Made by a program: the position numbers and the translations under genes. Below, piece after piece: positions 60,752-64,000 of a DNA stretch of 64,000 nucleotides; position 1 is the stretch's first letter; every line of letters starts with the position of its first letter. The stretch is from Stutzerimonas stutzeri (GTDB lineage Bacteria; Pseudomonadota; Gammaproteobacteria; Pseudomonadales; Pseudomonadaceae), in NCBI GenBank assembly GCA_002387205.1, contig DGLA01000001.1:62001-126000 (forward strand), written 5' to 3'. Under the pieces are notes generated by a model, which saw nothing but the letters and a program-made list of their open reading frames with translations, searched no databases and was not told the origin of the DNA.

Positions 60752-62715
60752 AAACGCCCCGCGCCTGGTGTGCAGCCGTTGCGCTCACCGCGCTCACGAT
60801 GTTTGCCAACCTCTGTCAGGCCGACCTGCGCCTGAGGCTGGATAACGACGACCTGGAACCGGTTCAACGCGCATCCAGCCAGCAACTACTGGACGAAGCC
60901 ATGGCCGCGCTGCCTCCGCGGATGGTCGAGCAGCTCGACCGCGAGGTTCGCGTGCGCTGGCATGATGGACTGACCCACGACGTCTACGGCAGTGCCGGCG
61001 GCAACCTGGTGCTGCTCAACCGGCGCCTGCTGCCGGCACTGACCGATGGCAGCGCGGCCATTGAACGCACGAGTCGACCACATGGCACGGTACGCCGGGA
61101 GCTGCTGGCGACCCTGGTGCACGAAGTTGCCCATCTGTACGACCGCGCTCGTCTCTGGTCGCCAGAAAATTACAGACAGCTCGCCTTATGCAGCCAACGG
61201 GCCAGCAGTCTTGGCCAGGTCGGATTGCCCGACAGCTGTCGCGGCCAGACCGAACGTCGCTTCACCTTAAGCGATGACCCACGCCTTCTCGACCTAGCCG
61301 GCTGGCCCCAGCGCGTTGGCCGGCGCGGCGAGCGCGAGCAGGATAACGCCCAGGTCGCACGCAGCCCTGACGGCTACGAGCTGACCAGCCCGCTGGAATT
61401 CGTCGCGGTGAACCTTGAGTACTTTCTCCTCGATCCCAGCTATGCCTGCCGTCGCCCCCTGCTGCATCGCTACTTCAGCGAGCATTTCGGCTGGCAACCG
61501 GAGGGCGTCCAGGCGTGTGAAGGCAATCTGCCGATCCTCAATGCCGGGCATGATTTCGGCCGCACGCCGCTGGTAACGCTGGACCCCGAGCGAGTCTTTG
61601 AGGTGGACTACCTGTTCGCCGAAGCCAACGACGCCTGGGTCAGTCGTTGGGGCCACAGCATGCTGCGCCTGGTGATCTGCGCACCGGGCCGTCCGCGCGG
61701 GCCTGCTTGCCGCCTGGACCTTGATCATCACCTGGTCCTGTCGTTCCGTGCCTTTGTCGGTGACGTGCAGCTGTCGAGCTGGGATGGTCTGACCGGTGTC
61801 TACCCATCGCGCCTGTTCGTCCTGCCGCTGGGCCAAGTGATCGATGAGTACACCAAGGTCGAACTGCGCAGCCTCGCCTCGATCCCGCTGAAACTAGAGC
61901 GCGATGAAATAAGAAGCCTTGTCGAACGCAGCGCTGAAATGCATTGGAGCTACGATGGGGATTATTACTTCCTGTCCAACAACTGCGCCGTGGAGACCCT
62001 CAAGCTGCTGCGCAGCGGCACCGCACGGCCCGAGCTCACTGCACTGGACAGCATTCTGCCCAGCGGCCTGCTGGAAATCCTGATCAACCGGGGCCTCGCT
62101 GACGCCAGCGTACTCGACGACCCGCGCGAAGCACTGCGCCTGGGTTATCGCTTCGACTCTTATCGTGATCGCTACGAGGCCATGTTCTCTGTCCTGCGCG
62201 AGCGTCTCGGACTGCCCCAGACCGACGTCGAGCAATGGCTCGCGCTAGGTGCCGACGAGCGCCGTCCATGGATCGAAAAAGCCGACCTGCGCGCCAGTGC
62301 CGCGCTGCTGCTGGTCGAGCAGGCTGCGTTGCGGCGGCACGTGCTGCTGGCGCAGGAAGAACTGAAGAATCGCTATCTCAGCGGCCGCGAGCGAGGCGAC
62401 AACGACCTGGCCAAGGCTGACGAAACCCTGCAGGGCATCCTGGCCAGCAGCGGATTTCTCAGTCGCCCTGCCGAGTTACTCGATGGCAGCGGCTACGGCC
62501 TGCCACAGGCCAGCGAGTGGCAACGCCTGGAGCAGGAGAGTAGCCAGCGCCAGGCAAGGTTGAACCAGCTGACAGAGAGCTTGAATGACGAGGTCCGACT
62601 GCTGCTTGGCAAGGAGCTTCAACACGAACTGGATGCAGTGGAAGCCAACCTGACGCAGATCGGCAGCCACCTGCGCAGCCTGCACAAGGCCAGCGGCGGC
62701 GTCCAGCTGCCCTGA
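60748..62715 (+). CDS. Large secreted protein with HExxH and DUF4105/Lnb-like domains
   Basis: This 655-residue protein has a signal peptide (about 1-25, ending FANLCQA). A first domain carries a zincin motif HEVAH at 125-129 with possible third ligands E217 and E224 in LEFVAVNLEYFLLD. A second domain matches the DUF4105 family, now linked to the N-terminal periplasmic domain of Lnb lipoprotein N-acyltransferases, with a likely catalytic pair H303 in WGHSMLRL and C413 in FLSNNCAVETLKLL. A coiled, Gln/Glu-rich region fills the last 130 residues. It starts at GTG 60748, overlapping DUF2388 copy 3. Enzymatic activity is unproven; a periplasmic protease or acyltransferase is possible. Confidence 0.8.
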   Translation: MKTPRAWCAAVALTALTMFANLCQADLRLRLDNDDLEPVQRASSQQLLDEAMAALPPRMVEQLDREVRVRWHDGLTHDVYGSAGGNLVLLNRRLLPALTDGSAAIERTSRPHGTVRRELLATLVHEVAHLYDRARLWSPENYRQLALCSQRASSLGQVGLPDSCRGQTERRFTLSDDPRLLDLAGWPQRVGRRGEREQDNAQVARSPDGYELTSPLEFVAVNLEYFLLDPSYACRRPLLHRYFSEHFGWQPEGVQACEGNLPILNAGHDFGRTPLVTLDPERVFEVDYLFAEANDAWVSRWGHSMLRLVICAPGRPRGPACRLDLDHHLVLSFRAFVGDVQLSSWDGLTGVYPSRLFVLPLGQVIDEYTKVELRSLASIPLKLERDEIRSLVERSAEMHWSYDGDYYFLSNNCAVETLKLLRSGTARPELTALDSILPSGLLEILINRGLADASVLDDPREALRLGYRFDSYRDRYEAMFSVLRERLGLPQTDVEQWLALGADERRPWIEKADLRASAALLLVEQAALRRHVLLAQEELKNRYLSGRERGDNDLAKADETLQGILASSGFLSRPAELLDGSGYGLPQASEWQRLEQESSQRQARLNQLTESLNDEVRLLLGKELQHELDAVEANLTQIGSHLRSLHKASGGVQLP

Positions 62716-62788
62716 CAGCCAAATGACGGAAGCGCCTGCGGCGATTCCATCCTACGAAAGGCATCCACAAGCCGCGCCAACGTAGGCT

Positions 62789-62810
62789 GGATTAGCCGCA
62801 GGCGTAATCC
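62789..62810. repeat. Inverted repeat with GCCGCAGGCGTA core
   Basis: GGATTA (62789-62794) pairs with TAATCC (62805-62810) around GCCGCAGGCG. The core is shared with the repeat at 37520-37545. Confidence 0.55.
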
Positions 62811-62870
62811 GACATTCGAGAAGGCACATCCGACGCCAAACAGGCGCCACCCACCTGCTTTTATCAGGAC

Positions 62871-62916
62871 GAAAAAAAACCTCGAACTTCGTTGGGGGAG
62901 GGGGAAGTTCGAGGTT
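62871..62916 (-). terminator. Strong intrinsic terminator for polA
   Basis: A 13-bp perfect stem, AACCTCGAACTTC (62878-62890) with GAAGTTCGAGGTT (62904-62916), stands next to eight A residues on its left (62872-62879), which read as a T run on the minus strand. It lies about 300 bases after the polA stop codon, so the transcript has a long 3' untranslated part. Confidence 0.9.
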
Positions 62917-63213
62917 CAAGTCCGGAACGCCATAGGCGTATCCAGAGATCTGCCAACACTTAACACAACAAGGAGCATCGAAGAGCTTTTACACCCTTCG
63001 TAGCCTATGACCAGGCTTTAGATCCGCGAGTTCAATACGAAACGAAATTATTTTAAAGAATCGAGGAGAACTGCTCTAAAACGGAGCATCGCGCCGCGTC
63101 ACGACAGCCCAGCGGCGCCCTTTCGAGACGCAAGAAACTGCCTCTTTTCGCTCAGGGGAACCGAGCACCCTAACAGAGGGCACGTCAGCGGCATCCCCGG
63201 TTGCTTTCCTGCC

Positions 63214-64000
63214 TCAGTGTGCCTCGTCCCAGTTGTTGCCAACCCCAGCCTCGACCAGCAGCGGCACATCCAGCTGCGCGGCCCCGCTCATCAGCGGCAG
63301 GATTTTTTCACGAACCTGTTGGACCAGATCTTCCCGAACCTCGACCACCAGTTCGTCGTGCACCTGGAGGATGACGCGCGCATCCAACCCGCTCTCCTGC
63401 AGCCAGTTATCCACCGCGATCATGGCGCGCTTGATGATGTCCGCCGCGGTGCCCTGCATCGGTGCGTTGATCGCCGTGCGCTCGGCGCCTTTGCGCATGG
63501 CGCCGTTCTTCGAATTAATCTCCGGCAGATACAACCGACGGCCGAACAGCGTCTCGACGAACCCCTGCTCCGCTGCTTGCGTGCGGGTGCGCTCCATATA
63601 GGCGAGCACGCCGGGATAGCGGGCGAAGTAGCGGTCGATGTAGGCCTGGGCTTCGCCGCGACCGACATCGATCTGCTTGGCCAGCCCGAACGCGCTCATG
63701 CCATAAATCAGCCCGAAGTTGATCGCCTTGGCGCTGCGTCTCTGGTCGTTGCTTACCTGATCCAGCTCGACGCCGAACACTTCCGCGGCGGTGGCGCGGT
63801 GCACGTCCAGGTCGTTCTGGAAGGCATGCAGCAGACCGGCGTCCTGCGCCAGGTGCGCCATGATGCGCAGCTCGATCTGCGAGTAATCCGCCGCCAGGAG
63901 CTTGTAGCCCGGTGCGGCGACGAAGGCCTGGCGAATGCGCCGCCCCTCGGCAGTGCGGATCGGGATGTTCTGCAGGTTCGGATCTGACGATGACAACCGC
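63214..64000 (-). CDS. polA: DNA polymerase I, C-terminal part
   Basis: The frame is open to the right edge, so the 5' part is outside the window; about 262 C-terminal residues are visible. They cover the palm and fingers of the family A polymerase: LSSSDPNLQNIPIRT, motif A DYSQIELRIMAHL, the O-helix RRSAKAINFGLIYGMS, and motif C ILQVHDELVVEV. DNA polymerase I fills gaps in repair and removes RNA primers. Confidence 0.97.
   Translation of the reverse strand, partial: RLSSSDPNLQNIPIRTAEGRRIRQAFVAAPGYKLLAADYSQIELRIMAHLAQDAGLLHAFQNDLDVHRATAAEVFGVELDQVSNDQRRSAKAINFGLIYGMSAFGLAKQIDVGRGEAQAYIDRYFARYPGVLAYMERTRTQAAEQGFVETLFGRRLYLPEINSKNGAMRKGAERTAINAPMQGTAADIIKRAMIAVDNWLQESGLDARVILQVHDELVVEVREDLVQQVREKILPLMSGAAQLDVPLLVEAGVGNNWDEAH

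Larger units (their letters stand above)
62716..63213. other. Intergenic region between the DUF4105-type gene and polA
   Basis: No gene is seen in these 498 bases between two convergent genes. The left part holds a short inverted repeat and the middle a strong polA terminator, both listed separately. The stretch 62935-63205 shows no clear feature; part of it is AT-richer (about 63025-63080). Confidence 0.5.

Noticed and set aside
1..64000. CRISPR array
   Set aside because: No set of regularly spaced direct repeats with unique spacers was seen; the only tandem array has a 10-bp unit without spacers.
1..64000. rRNA genes and insertion sequences
   Set aside because: No rRNA-like sequence or transposase gene was recognised in the window.

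Overview
This window looks like a chromosomal segment from a high-GC gammaproteobacterium of the Pseudomonadaceae, most likely the Pseudomonas/Stutzerimonas group. The evidence is the ptxS-kguEKTD block in its Pseudomonas order with PtxS operators, the oxyR-recG pair, an Xcp-like gspE-M operon, DUF2388 proteins beside a DUF4105-type protein close to polA, and codon use throughout. Both ends are cut: the left inside selB and the right inside polA.

Layout. 1-4275: 3' part of selB, then a small AT-richer insertion at the selenocysteine tRNA gene selC. A 39-bp copy of the 5' half of selC remains at the left junction (1298-1336), and the complete selC stands at the right junction (4180-4275). Between them lie a tandem 10-bp repeat, an ImmA/IrrE-type metallopeptidase gene directly abutting a PIN-like nuclease gene, and a frameshifted membrane-protein gene, but no integrase. 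4433-10952: a ModE-like regulator divergent from fdsG-fdsB-fdsA-fdsD, a soluble NAD-linked molybdenum formate dehydrogenase of the cysteine type. 11091-19569: cyclopropane fatty acid synthase, a SulP transporter with a UspA protein, an HD-GYP protein, and a DctB/DctD two-component pair.

19752-25043: PtxS and the 2-ketogluconate operon kguEKTD. 25070-27224: an ECF42-like sigma factor with a YCII/DGPF protein and an NTF2-like protein. 27457-31015: a TonB-dependent siderophore receptor, a PepSY membrane protein and a small membrane protein. 31094-42291: metabolic and transport genes, including a heme-oxygenase-like diiron protein paired with a methyltransferase, and a repeat-rich 0.8-kb intergenic region. 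42459-46938: oxyR, recG and a YbaK-like/HDOD protein. 47003-54713: type II secretion genes gspE to gspM without gspC or gspD. 55216-58120: the proton-translocating transhydrogenase pntAA-pntAB-pntB. 58183-62715: MdaB-like reductase, a monooxygenase-fold protein, a DUF1127 protein, three tandem DUF2388 secreted proteins and a large secreted protein carrying both an HExxH motif and a DUF4105/Lnb-like His/Cys pair. 63214-64000: the C-terminal part of DNA polymerase I.

Most promising for new biology: the ImmA/IrrE-PIN module inside the selC insertion; the DUF2388 x3 plus HExxH/Lnb-like protein locus; the diiron oxygenase-like/methyltransferase pair; and the structured repeats at 38815-39245. All functional assignments rest on reading motifs and gene order by eye; no database search was run.
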